A DNA stretch of 64,000 nucleotides, from NCBI RefSeq assembly GCF_001027745.1, contig NZ_LECU01000001.1, positions 1 through 64,000 on the forward strand, written 5' to 3'. The notes beneath the pieces are model-generated. The model had not been told where the DNA came from and did not search any database. It saw only the letters and a list, made by a program, of their open reading frames with translations. A program made the translations under genes and the position numbers. Below, piece by piece: positions 8,467 to 15,592 of this stretch. The stretch is from Pedobacter sp. BMA (lineage in GTDB: Bacteria; Bacteroidota; Bacteroidia; Sphingobacteriales; Sphingobacteriaceae). The number at the start of each line of letters is the position of its first letter. Positions within the stretch are counted from its first letter, which is position 1.

Positions 8467-9504
8467 TCAATCCAGATTTTTATTGATCCTAACCTTATTA
8501 CTGTTTAATTTTAACTCGCGTTTAGCATTCTTTAATAAAAGCTGTGCATCCGTTGCGGTTTCATTCAACCTGATCACCAAATCTATCGGAAACTCATCAC
8601 CCAAAGCCTCAAAAGCGCCGCTAATCTCCTTTTCATCAATCGGCTTAATCTCCAGGCCGTTCTTTTGGCCTGCCTTATCCATCCAGTTTACAGATATATA
8701 CTTTGGCAATGCACGTTTCGAATAGCCATTAAGCGCATCACCAAAAAGATTCTCTTCTTCCCCATTCAACAGGTTATAATAAACTAAAGAAACTTTCTCC
8801 CCTTCAGGAACTAAGACATTTACCTTCCACTCATATTTCGTTCTATAGCGCTCATAAACATCCATATCAGGCATTCCGTATTGGGCTACTTTCGCTTTGA
8901 TTTCCGGTTTCATCACCATATCATTCCCCAACGTTTTTGCAATAAAATCCGGCCTGAACATGTATTTGGCATTATCATAGGCCTGTTCGGCAGTAATGGT
9001 AGTATCATGGGCCTGAAATGCACCAACCTCTGTCTGAAAACCCGCACCACTCAACCATACAACCACCTTCCCTTTCGGCGCTAAACCAACTTTAACCAGT
9101 TTGTAAGTTTCCTTCTGCTTCGTCCGGTCATCAATAAAACCCTGCGCAAATAAGGTCGCAATGCGACTCTTGTCAAGCTTCCATTTGCCCGTATAAAATT
9201 TCTTTTCCGTAAGTGATAACCAGGTAAAAGTCAGCGAGTCTGGTGCCTCCATTTGTTTTTCGGTTACCGACATAATACCTCCGTCATTTCCCCACCCCGT
9301 ATTCTGTGTACCCCATATCGCATCGAAACCATAAGTAAAATCCTGTGCAATGATCGCACCTTTATAAACCTCCATAGGATATTCTTCTGGTGCCGAAACA
9401 GTGCCGGTCCACTCAAATTTTTCTTCCATTTTTTGTCCTTTACAACTTGTAATTGCCAGCAATACCAGCACTAGCAAGGCATATCTGTTTTGCTTAAAAA
9501 TCAT
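8467..9504 (-). CDS. DUF2931-like lipoprotein, likely immunity protein for the lipase
   Basis: The product is 345 residues with a lipoprotein signal (LVLVLLAITSC, Cys21). Soon after it comes the tryptophan/tyrosine segment FEWTGTVSAPEEYPMEVYKG, which resembles the start of DUF2931 proteins. That family often neighbours Tle-type lipase genes and acts as periplasmic immunity. Here the immunity-like gene precedes the lipase gene by one base. Its start overlaps the stop of the 57-residue gene upstream (ATGA), so translation is probably coupled. The family call is by pattern and moderately sure; the role as lipase immunity follows from context. Confidence 0.72.
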   Translation of the reverse strand: MIFKQNRYALLVLVLLAITSCKGQKMEEKFEWTGTVSAPEEYPMEVYKGAIIAQDFTYGFDAIWGTQNTGWGNDGGIMSVTEKQMEAPDSLTFTWLSLTEKKFYTGKWKLDKSRIATLFAQGFIDDRTKQKETYKLVKVGLAPKGKVVVWLSGAGFQTEVGAFQAHDTTITAEQAYDNAKYMFRPDFIAKTLGNDMVMKPEIKAKVAQYGMPDMDVYERYRTKYEWKVNVLVPEGEKVSLVYYNLLNGEEENLFGDALNGYSKRALPKYISVNWMDKAGQKNGLEIKPIDEKEISGAFEALGDEFPIDLVIRLNETATDAQLLLKNAKRELKLNSNKVRINKNLD

Positions 9505-9674
9505 GATTTATTCCCGCTGGATACTATTTTTTTGTTGCTCGCCAGGGCGAGGTTCCCCGATGTGGCCTCTACGTTCATTACCTGACTGATTTTCTCCAGC
9601 TTGACTCCAACACGCAACTCATAGTGCTGTGCAACTGCTATCGTAATATTTTTTGCCTGTCTGATGATAGCCAT
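9501..9674 (-). CDS. 57-residue protein between vgrG and the lipase cassette
   Basis: This is a small ORF with an ATG at 9674, immediately after the vgrG stop codon, and a TGA overlapping the ATG of the DUF2931-like lipoprotein (ATGA). That tight packing on both sides is strong evidence for a translated gene. The product starts MAIIRQAKNITIAVAQHYEL and ends in an alanine/serine/lysine-rich tail. It has no signal peptide, no cysteines and no membrane segment. I do not recognise it. It could be a C-terminal accessory or adaptor of VgrG, or a loading factor for the next effector. Confidence 0.7.
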   Translation of the reverse strand: MAIIRQAKNITIAVAQHYELRVGVKLEKISQVMNVEATSGNLALASNKKIVSSGNKS

Positions 9675-11513
9675 TTAGAATAGGTTAGATTTTTCCGCAC
9701 TGTTTAGCTCCACAATTTTCCCACTCTGCATGGTCATGTTTTCTTTAGCACTAAACAGGCTGATTTCCGACGCAATCTCATTCGAAGTGTCCGATATCCT
9801 GTTAAAATCCTTGGTTACCAGCTCCGTCCGGTTGTTCGATGTTTCCGAAACATCACCAACCGCACTCAGCGAATAGTTATTTCCGGCAGTCGTGGCAATA
9901 TCTTTACCCGCATTTGTCGACTGGTTTTGCCCCACCTGTATGTCCATATTCTCCTGAACATTGATCTGCATGTTCTTACAGTTCAAACTCATATTCTCAA
10001 GCGCAGTGATCGTAATGTTATTGCCTTTCGTATCAATGTGAATCACATTGTTATGGATATCGGTAATTTTAATTCCTTGTGTATTGGCATTATCGTCGAA
10101 CTCAATCAAATGTCCGCTCCGGGTAGTCAGGCTTTTTAAATGATTTTGTATCTGCGGTGCACTGTCCACATTACTGCGGTTATAAATACTTCCCATCACT
10201 ATCGGGCGGGCAATATTCCCTTCCTCAAAAGCCACCATCACCTGGTCACCGATTTCAGGAATGGCAAAAAATCCACGGTTAGACCCACGCTCGCCTGTTC
10301 CGGCGTTCGGACTAACAACCCTCAGCCACTCCGTAGTATCGTTCGTTAAACATTCCCATTTCAGCTTCACCTTGATTCGGCCAAGTCCCTCCGGATCGTG
10401 ATTCTCCACTACCCCCGCAATCTGCATATCTGCATAGGGCTTCCGGTAATTTTTTACCGTAATCCGCTCCGTGCCCGATACCAGACCCTCAAAAGTGTTG
10501 TAATATTTACCTATGCCATCTACATGATGATGGATACCCGTTATCAGAAATTTACCCAAACTTTCCGTAACAAAAGCCAGCTCTTTCCTTACACTCATCG
10601 TAATTTCTGCAATACTACCTATACTCAACTCCGCATTGTCTCCCTTTGCTGTGATTTTTAAAAGTCCAGAAATATTAGCCTTTTCCTCGTTCTCCACATG
10701 GCTTTTTATATCCTCGCTATTATCAACACGGATCATTGTCGGCTGATTATACATTTTACTGTACATGCTATTCGATGCTTTTACCGCATGTGCCAAATCA
10801 GGGTGCCCGTCAGTTTTGCCGCTACTCTCACTTTGTAACACCTCATCGGCTTTTGGATTGTAGGCAAAACGCTTATTTTTAATCGGCGCAACCTCCATCG
10901 CATACTGCAGATTCTGTACATCCCTGCCGTAAAACAAGGCCACTTCCTTTTGCTCATCAGGCTTACCGAAATGCAGCTGCTTTCCATCGTAAAAAAACCA
11001 TTCGTGGTATTCGCCCGATAGCCTGTTCAGAAATTCAAAATCACTTTCTTTATATTGAATGATGTAGTCGATATGCGATTTACGCGTAGCATTGGTGACA
11101 ATCTTTAGATCATTTGCCGGAGTATCACGGGTAGCTAACTTCACAATTTCATTTAAATCCTTATCCAGGTACGAACCCAGGTCTTCACCACGATCAATCA
11201 ATATAGTCGGACTATATCCGCTCACGATTAAAACACCATGATAGCCATGGGTTTGCGACAATTCTACTTTAGTGACCAACCCCGAAAATCGCTGTAAACC
11301 TTCCTGACTAAAGCCGAAAGATGCGGTAAGGGTTTTCCCTACAAAATCCCGGCTGTCATCCAGATTAATCAGTCCGGGTGCCCCCATTTGATCATGGTTG
11401 AAACGCAGTTCAAAATAATGATGATGATTGAATTGTTGTTGTAATGTGAAGGAAGCAAAATGAGTAATTGCCTTATCTTCTATATTAATTTCTGTAAATA
11501 GTTTCTTTTCCAT
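9675..11513 (-). CDS. tssI: VgrG / TssI spike protein
   Basis: VgrG forms the trimeric spike that punctures the target cell and carries the PAAR tip and effectors. The N-terminal ~350 residues correspond to the gp27-like part. A gp5-type OB fold follows at about 360-455 (ADMQIAGVVENHDPEGLGRIKV, then RGFFAIPEIGDQVMVAF and GSIYNRSN). The C-terminus is a repetitive beta-prism (residues ~470-600) rich in N, T and S. I chose the ATG at 11513 (MEKKLFTEI), giving 612 residues; an in-frame start 81 bases further out adds a cysteine- and tryptophan-rich extension that does not fit the family. It heads the effector operon; a terminator separates it from the tssD genes upstream. Confidence 0.92.
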   Translation of the reverse strand: MEKKLFTEINIEDKAITHFASFTLQQQFNHHHYFELRFNHDQMGAPGLINLDDSRDFVGKTLTASFGFSQEGLQRFSGLVTKVELSQTHGYHGVLIVSGYSPTILIDRGEDLGSYLDKDLNEIVKLATRDTPANDLKIVTNATRKSHIDYIIQYKESDFEFLNRLSGEYHEWFFYDGKQLHFGKPDEQKEVALFYGRDVQNLQYAMEVAPIKNKRFAYNPKADEVLQSESSGKTDGHPDLAHAVKASNSMYSKMYNQPTMIRVDNSEDIKSHVENEEKANISGLLKITAKGDNAELSIGSIAEITMSVRKELAFVTESLGKFLITGIHHHVDGIGKYYNTFEGLVSGTERITVKNYRKPYADMQIAGVVENHDPEGLGRIKVKLKWECLTNDTTEWLRVVSPNAGTGERGSNRGFFAIPEIGDQVMVAFEEGNIARPIVMGSIYNRSNVDSAPQIQNHLKSLTTRSGHLIEFDDNANTQGIKITDIHNNVIHIDTKGNNITITALENMSLNCKNMQINVQENMDIQVGQNQSTNAGKDIATTAGNNYSLSAVGDVSETSNNRTELVTKDFNRISDTSNEIASEISLFSAKENMTMQSGKIVELNSAEKSNLF

Positions 11514-11780
11514 AGTATTCGATCCATTACACCACAAACCCCCAAATGAAATACTTGCAAACTTTAGATAGAAGTCCATTGTACAATGAACCACATTTGG
11601 GATATAGATACTGGTTAGGAAACCAGATGGGTGTCAGCAATGGAATGGTGAGATGATTTTGCATAGGTAGAGCATTTAAATATTTTCAATTTGCCGGAAT
11701 TCCGGACCGGATGAAAACAGCCGGGAGCGCGTTTAAAAAATTAATAATAATCAGAATGATGAGTAAAAATCTGTATAAAA

Positions 11781-11810
11781 CAAAGCGACCAGTTTAACCG
11801 GTCGCCTTAA
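11781..11810 (-). terminator. Rho-independent terminator after the tssD pair
   Basis: On the minus strand a six-base stem GCGACC/GGTCGC with a nine-base loop is followed by TTTGTTTT. It lies about 25 bases after the stop of the distal tssD and before vgrG, so the tube genes and the vgrG operon can be expressed at different levels. Confidence 0.7.
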
Positions 11811-11828
11811 AATATTTTTATTTACCGG

Positions 11829-12224
11829 TTATGCTTTTGGCCAGTCATTTTCATGCTCGGCGTTACCCAGCTTTAGCTTTCTGGCCGATACCACAAAACT
11901 TAAGGTCATCGGCGTATTGTCGTTAACCGCAATGCCCTCATTATATTGGATGATGTAACCGTCTTCAAACGACAGCTCTTTCATCTTGGCATCTTCTTCT
12001 CCTTTTTTGAATATGATATTGCCTGATAATGGCTTATACTGGTTATTCACCATCGATTCGATTACCGAAGTATCTTCAGTTGACTCGATTTCGATATTAA
12101 TGGTTCCACCATAAACACCAGACGACGGACGGCCTTTGGCGTCAACATCTCTACTTAAAGAAAAGCTGCACTGTAATACATCAAATTCTTTTGATCCTAA
12201 ATTTAAACGGGTTTTAAATGCCAT
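11829..12224 (-). CDS. tssD: TssD (Hcp-like T6SS tube protein), second tandem copy
   Basis: This is a 131-residue Hcp-type protein of the Bacteroidetes TssD family. It shares MAF-K-RLN, RDVDAKGRPSSGVYGG, IEIESTEDTS, VNNQYKP and the C-terminal SARKLKLGNAEH-NDWPKA with its neighbour at 12277-12672 but differs at many positions in between, especially the lysine-rich middle. Two tube subunits could form mixed or alternative tubes, or carry different cargo. It is the promoter-distal gene of the pair, 52 bases after its twin, and is followed by a terminator. Confidence 0.93.
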   Translation of the reverse strand: MAFKTRLNLGSKEFDVLQCSFSLSRDVDAKGRPSSGVYGGTINIEIESTEDTSVIESMVNNQYKPLSGNIIFKKGEEDAKMKELSFEDGYIIQYNEGIAVNDNTPMTLSFVVSARKLKLGNAEHENDWPKA

Positions 12225-12276
12225 GATAAGTTTTTTTTAATAATTGAAAGATAATAATTTTTGGACTTGAAGCTAA

Positions 12277-12672
12277 TTAAGCTTTAGGCCAGTCGTTCAG
12301 ATGCTCTGCATTGCCAAGCTTAAGCTTGCGCGCAGAAATCTGAAATTTCAACGTCATCGGATGATCTCCCACAATGTTTATCCCTTCGGAATATTTAACA
12401 ATGTAGCCATCCTCGAAGTTTACTTCTTTCATTTTGGCATCTTCCTCTGTCTTCTTGATCAGAAGGGTTCCCGTAATAGGTTTGTATTGGTTGTTTACCA
12501 TTGCTTCGATAATTGAAGTGTCCTCTGTCGATTCGATCTCAATATCAATGGTTCCGCCATAGACTCCGGAAGAAGGTCTTCCCTTAGCATCTACATCGCG
12601 ATTTAACGCATAGGCACAATGAAGCACATCGTACTCCTTGCCTGAAAAATTTAATCTAGCTTTGAAAGCCAT
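12277..12672 (-). CDS. tssD: TssD (Hcp-like T6SS tube protein), first tandem copy
   Basis: This is a 131-residue Hcp-type tube protein with the same family signature as the neighbouring copy (RDVDAKGRPSSGVYGGT, TEDTS, NDWPKA). Its first 49 codons are identical in DNA to the truncated copy at the left window edge, showing a recent copy or conversion event. It is preceded by a ~313-base non-coding region that holds a dyad and a likely promoter, so it heads the tssD transcript. Confidence 0.94.
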   Translation of the reverse strand: MAFKARLNFSGKEYDVLHCAYALNRDVDAKGRPSSGVYGGTIDIEIESTEDTSIIEAMVNNQYKPITGTLLIKKTEEDAKMKEVNFEDGYIVKYSEGINIVGDHPMTLKFQISARKLKLGNAEHLNDWPKA

Positions 12673-12760
12673 AGTTTTAAAATTTAAAGGTTAAATAAAA
12701 TTGATTTTTTGCAGCCTCCGCCGCTATCCCATATTAACCAAAGATCAGGCCAAAAACACG
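12526..12760. repeat. Direct repeat copy B (tssD 5' end plus leader)
   Basis: Partner of the repeat at 1-250. Identity is complete over the 147 coding bases and drops, with indels, in the leader. Confidence 0.8.
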
Positions 12761-12885
12761 CGATAGAATTTTCGCTAAATGGTTATATGTAGACGTTTTC
12801 AACTTTGAACAGACAAGACCAAGTCAGAATTGGGCTACAGTAGAAAGCCTGATAGAAATACAGACTCTAGGAGATAGGTAAAAAA

Positions 12886-12915
12886 GAAATGTATTTTTTC
12901 TAATACAATCGCAAA
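12886..12915 (-). promoter_or_regulatory. Possible tssD promoter (TTTG-N18-TACATTTC)
   Basis: On the minus strand TTTG at 12912-12915 is followed after 18 bases by TACATTTC at 12886-12893, a seven-of-eight match to the Bacteroidetes TAnnTTTG element with near-usual spacing. Nothing else in the region fits as well. Confidence 0.4.
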
Positions 12916-12946
12916 ATGATGAGTTCTGTAGAAAAAGGCAACAACC

Positions 12947-12963
12947 TGTAGCTTTTTTCTACA
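12947..12963. promoter_or_regulatory. Dyad TGTAG-N7-CTACA upstream of tssD
   Basis: Perfect five-base inverted repeat with a seven-base spacer, about 32 bases upstream of the candidate -33 element, a typical activator position. A further TGTAG lies 20 bases away (12927). The same dyad is found upstream of the truncated tssD (406-422). Confidence 0.45.
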
Positions 12964-12985
12964 CCTCCATATTTAAAAATCTTCA

Positions 12986-13555
12986 TTAAATCAGCTGACT
13001 GCCAAACTTCTCCATTTTGACCAGCCATTTCTGACTATAATGGTTATCCAGTGAATGTAAAGCGCCGATCGTATTCGTCAAAACCGGACTCATTCGGCAT
13101 TTTTCAAATGCCGGTTTCTTAATTGATAAATAAGTGGTTTTTTTATTCGCTTTCCATTCCTTAAAGGTAGCTTCATCCAGGATAGAAACGATGCGCGCTG
13201 AACGGCCACTGAAATTATTATTGATGTTTTGATGTGAGCTGAAAATCTGGTCCGGCATAAACAAACGATCGAAAAAACCTTTGATTTTTGCAGGAATATG
13301 ATCTACATACACCGGGCAAAACAATACCACATGCTGACTCTGCCTGATGGCTTGAAGCGATTTCTGCAAATCTGGTTCCAGCTCAGCAATCTGCCGGTTG
13401 TTGAATAATTTGTTAGGATTGAAAATGAGATCTATTATGGCCAGTTCTTTTACTGTTGCACCTGCACTTTCAGCACCTTTCTTATAGGCATTAATCAGGA
13501 AATTTGTAGACTCGGTTTTTTCAATATCCCCGTTTAGGATAAGTACTTGCTTCAT
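12986..13555 (-). CDS. Flavodoxin-like NAD(P)H-dependent oxidoreductase
   Basis: The 189-residue product has the flavodoxin-fold layout of NQO1/KefF-type FMN quinone reductases: an N-terminal strand with a phosphate-binding region (VLILNGDIEKTESTNFL) and a central CPVYVDHIPAKIKGFFDRLF segment like the family's W-P-x-x-x..P..LKG..DR..  motif, with P81 and K92-F94 conserved. It is probably a cytosolic flavin-dependent reductase. It is in the T6SS region by position only: it has its own start region after the tssC terminator, and nothing links it to secretion. Confidence 0.75.
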   Translation of the reverse strand: MKQVLILNGDIEKTESTNFLINAYKKGAESAGATVKELAIIDLIFNPNKLFNNRQIAELEPDLQKSLQAIRQSQHVVLFCPVYVDHIPAKIKGFFDRLFMPDQIFSSHQNINNNFSGRSARIVSILDEATFKEWKANKKTTYLSIKKPAFEKCRMSPVLTNTIGALHSLDNHYSQKWLVKMEKFGSQLI

Positions 13556-13630
13556 TTTTTGGATTAATCTGATCTGGCCGATGCGTTACAAAATTATAAA
13601 GAATTTGTTAACTCCAATAGATATGCCAAT

Positions 13631-13660
13631 AAAAAACCCGGCTTTTTGGGCTGGGTTCTT
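13631..13660 (-). terminator. Rho-independent terminator after tssC
   Basis: On the minus strand AACCCAGC pairs with GCCGGGTT (one G-T), loop CCAAAAA, followed by a T-run. It lies about 25 bases after the tssC stop and closes the tssO-tssC operon. Confidence 0.75.
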
Positions 13661-13682
13661 TATATGTCAGATTAAATCCAGC

Positions 13683-15071
13683 TTATTGCTGGTCGTATGC
13701 GGTATTCCAGGTGGTACTTTCATCCTCACCCTTGTGGCCATCTAGTTTCACCACAAAACTCTTTGCAGGGAAGTATGGCGTAATGTGAATATCCAGGTGA
13801 ATCCTGTCTTTTTGTTGTTCATCACGCTCGAAACGCATAATCTTAAACCTTTCAATCAATCGGTCAGCACCCTGAATACCATCAAGAAACTTAACAATCT
13901 GGCCACGCAAATCCTGTTCGGTTTTCGATGTCCAGTTTTCAAATGCCCGTCTGTTAAGAAAATCGAATAAAACTTTCGTAATGTAGTCAAATACCCTCAC
14001 CACCGAATAAGTTTGTAGCCCGATATTGTCTCCGTTAAACAAAGTTTTAGCAGAAAAAGCCATCACCTTGCCATATTCATTTACCATAGGCACTAAACCA
14101 ACGCGTTCCAGATGGGAGATCTCGCTTTTTTTCAAATCGAATTTTACCCCGTCAACTTCGTTCATTGCACCATGTTTTTTACCTGCTGTAACCTGCGACA
14201 TTAATGTATAATACATCTTGCCGGCAAGTGCCGCCGATCCCGGAACCGTCAAATCATCTTCCTCTCCAACTTCTGCTACTTTACCCCTGCCAACTAACCA
14301 GTTACAGGTCATAATCACGTTCGAACGGAAGGCATCTCCCCCGGTCAGGTTAGCAGCCGTAAATAAGTCAAGTACATCATCCGGCTGATCCAAATCCGCA
14401 AAGTCAGTTACCAGCATGGCCTTGTTGTTGTGCGCGATTTTACCCCAGCGTTCTACCACTTTATTCGATCCCATATACCCCGGAACAACCACTAAAGAGT
14501 AATTCTTACGCAAATCAAGGCGGTCGTAATTCTGTTTCAGTTCATCATCAACATATTCAATGAAACGTGGATTATCCAGATCTTTGATCTGATCCATCGA
14601 AGCATTAAGCAACACCACATTTTTCAGTTTATCTGACTCGGTATTTTTATAAAACAAATGCACAGAACGGTAAGCCTGTTCCAGTTCTCTTGTCGTTTCA
14701 AGAGCAGTACCAATGTTTTTATTTAAATTTTCTTCTGCAGCAGCTAATTTTTCCGTGCTCTTTTCAACCATGTCAGCTACAGAGTTCGACGATTCCAGAA
14801 CATCAATCCACAATTGAAGTTTCTTCTGCAATTCTGCCCGCTCTTTTTTCTTTTCATCACCCGTTAAAAAAATCTGCTTCCTGGCCTTACGTTCAGGGTT
14901 TAAATTCTGAAGACCGTCTACGGTAGCTTCTAGTAAATCGAAACCTCCAACCCTGGCCAATTGTTCCAGGTTATCTTTTAAAGGCGTTTTTTCTATGGTT
15001 CTCGTCTCAGCTGACCGATATGCAGCCTGATCGTTATTTTGTTCGGTTTGTAATTCCTGAGGATTTGACAT
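13683..15071 (-). CDS. tssC: TssC, large T6SS sheath subunit
   Basis: TssC forms the contractile sheath together with TssB. The product is 462 residues, slightly short of the ~490 usual in Proteobacteria but normal for Bacteroidetes. The N-terminus is helical and charged. The core contains LVVVPGYMGSNKVVERWGKIAH (around 188-210) and the family-typical domain ending in RFERDEQQKDRIHLDIHITPYFPAKSFVVKLDG, the sheath handshake and C-terminal strand. It lies 22 bases after tssB and is the last gene of the minus-strand core operon, with a terminator behind it. Confidence 0.92.
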   Translation of the reverse strand: MSNPQELQTEQNNDQAAYRSAETRTIEKTPLKDNLEQLARVGGFDLLEATVDGLQNLNPERKARKQIFLTGDEKKKERAELQKKLQLWIDVLESSNSVADMVEKSTEKLAAAEENLNKNIGTALETTRELEQAYRSVHLFYKNTESDKLKNVVLLNASMDQIKDLDNPRFIEYVDDELKQNYDRLDLRKNYSLVVVPGYMGSNKVVERWGKIAHNNKAMLVTDFADLDQPDDVLDLFTAANLTGGDAFRSNVIMTCNWLVGRGKVAEVGEEDDLTVPGSAALAGKMYYTLMSQVTAGKKHGAMNEVDGVKFDLKKSEISHLERVGLVPMVNEYGKVMAFSAKTLFNGDNIGLQTYSVVRVFDYITKVLFDFLNRRAFENWTSKTEQDLRGQIVKFLDGIQGADRLIERFKIMRFERDEQQKDRIHLDIHITPYFPAKSFVVKLDGHKGEDESTTWNTAYDQQ

Positions 15072-15093
15072 AACTAAAGTTTTAGATCGTTAA

Positions 15094-15540
15094 CTATTTA
15101 TTTTGCTCCAATTCGTCCACAAAATTCTTTAAGGCACTAATGAATGCGGTTTTTGTTTCCTCATCATCCAGTGTGGCCTTCAATGTTTTGTTCGATTTGA
15201 GTTGCTTAATCACATTAAGCGACATTTCACGTTCAATGTTAACATCGCTTAAGTAACTGCTTTGATTAATAATATTTTTCACGCCGAAGTCGCCCAACTC
15301 ATTAAAATTCAGTGTCTCACCCACAGTAGAGCCATCTTGCTTTTCAAAGGCTACCTTTACACTCGGCTTATAATGATCAAATACTTCCTTCACGGTTTTC
15401 AATCCTTCAACTTTTTCTGGCTTTATAGGTTCATTATCGGTCAGTTTCTGTACAAAAAGCGTTTTGTTGTGGGCAATTTCAGCAAAGGCTTCAGACGTAT
15501 CCACCTTGCGCTCATTACCGCCAATTTCATAATTAAACAT
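15094..15540 (-). CDS. tssB: TssB, small T6SS sheath subunit
   Basis: The product is 148 residues and of the usual TssB size. The family pattern is visible as PSVKVAFEKQDG, LNFNELGDFGVKNI (the conserved strand and helix that pack on TssC) and a helical C-terminus. TssB and TssC interlock into the sheath whose contraction fires the tube. The gene is between tssH and tssC, and the tssB-tssC order is the universal one. Confidence 0.92.
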   Translation of the reverse strand: MFNYEIGGNERKVDTSEAFAEIAHNKTLFVQKLTDNEPIKPEKVEGLKTVKEVFDHYKPSVKVAFEKQDGSTVGETLNFNELGDFGVKNIINQSSYLSDVNIEREMSLNVIKQLKSNKTLKATLDDEETKTAFISALKNFVDELEQNK

Positions 15541-15592
15541 AGTATGTAGATTTTAAGGTTAATGGTTTTGTAAGTTATATGTACTTAACGTT

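Larger units (their letters stand above)
12673..12985. other. Long tssD leader and control region
   Basis: About 313 bases without a gene. It holds the leader shared with the left-edge copy (to ~12760), several TGTAG/CTACA words (near 12787, 12834, 12927 and 12947), a possible promoter at 12886-12915 and a dyad at 12947-12963. The leader implied by that promoter is about 200 bases long, unusual for a highly expressed structural gene. I saw no recognisable riboswitch. Confidence 0.5.

Noticed and set aside
7053..9504. Lipase and lipoprotein as ordinary metabolic genes
   Set aside because: The lipase has no signal peptide, the pair is co-transcribed with vgrG and a tip gene, and DUF2235 with DUF2931-like partners is a known T6SS pairing.
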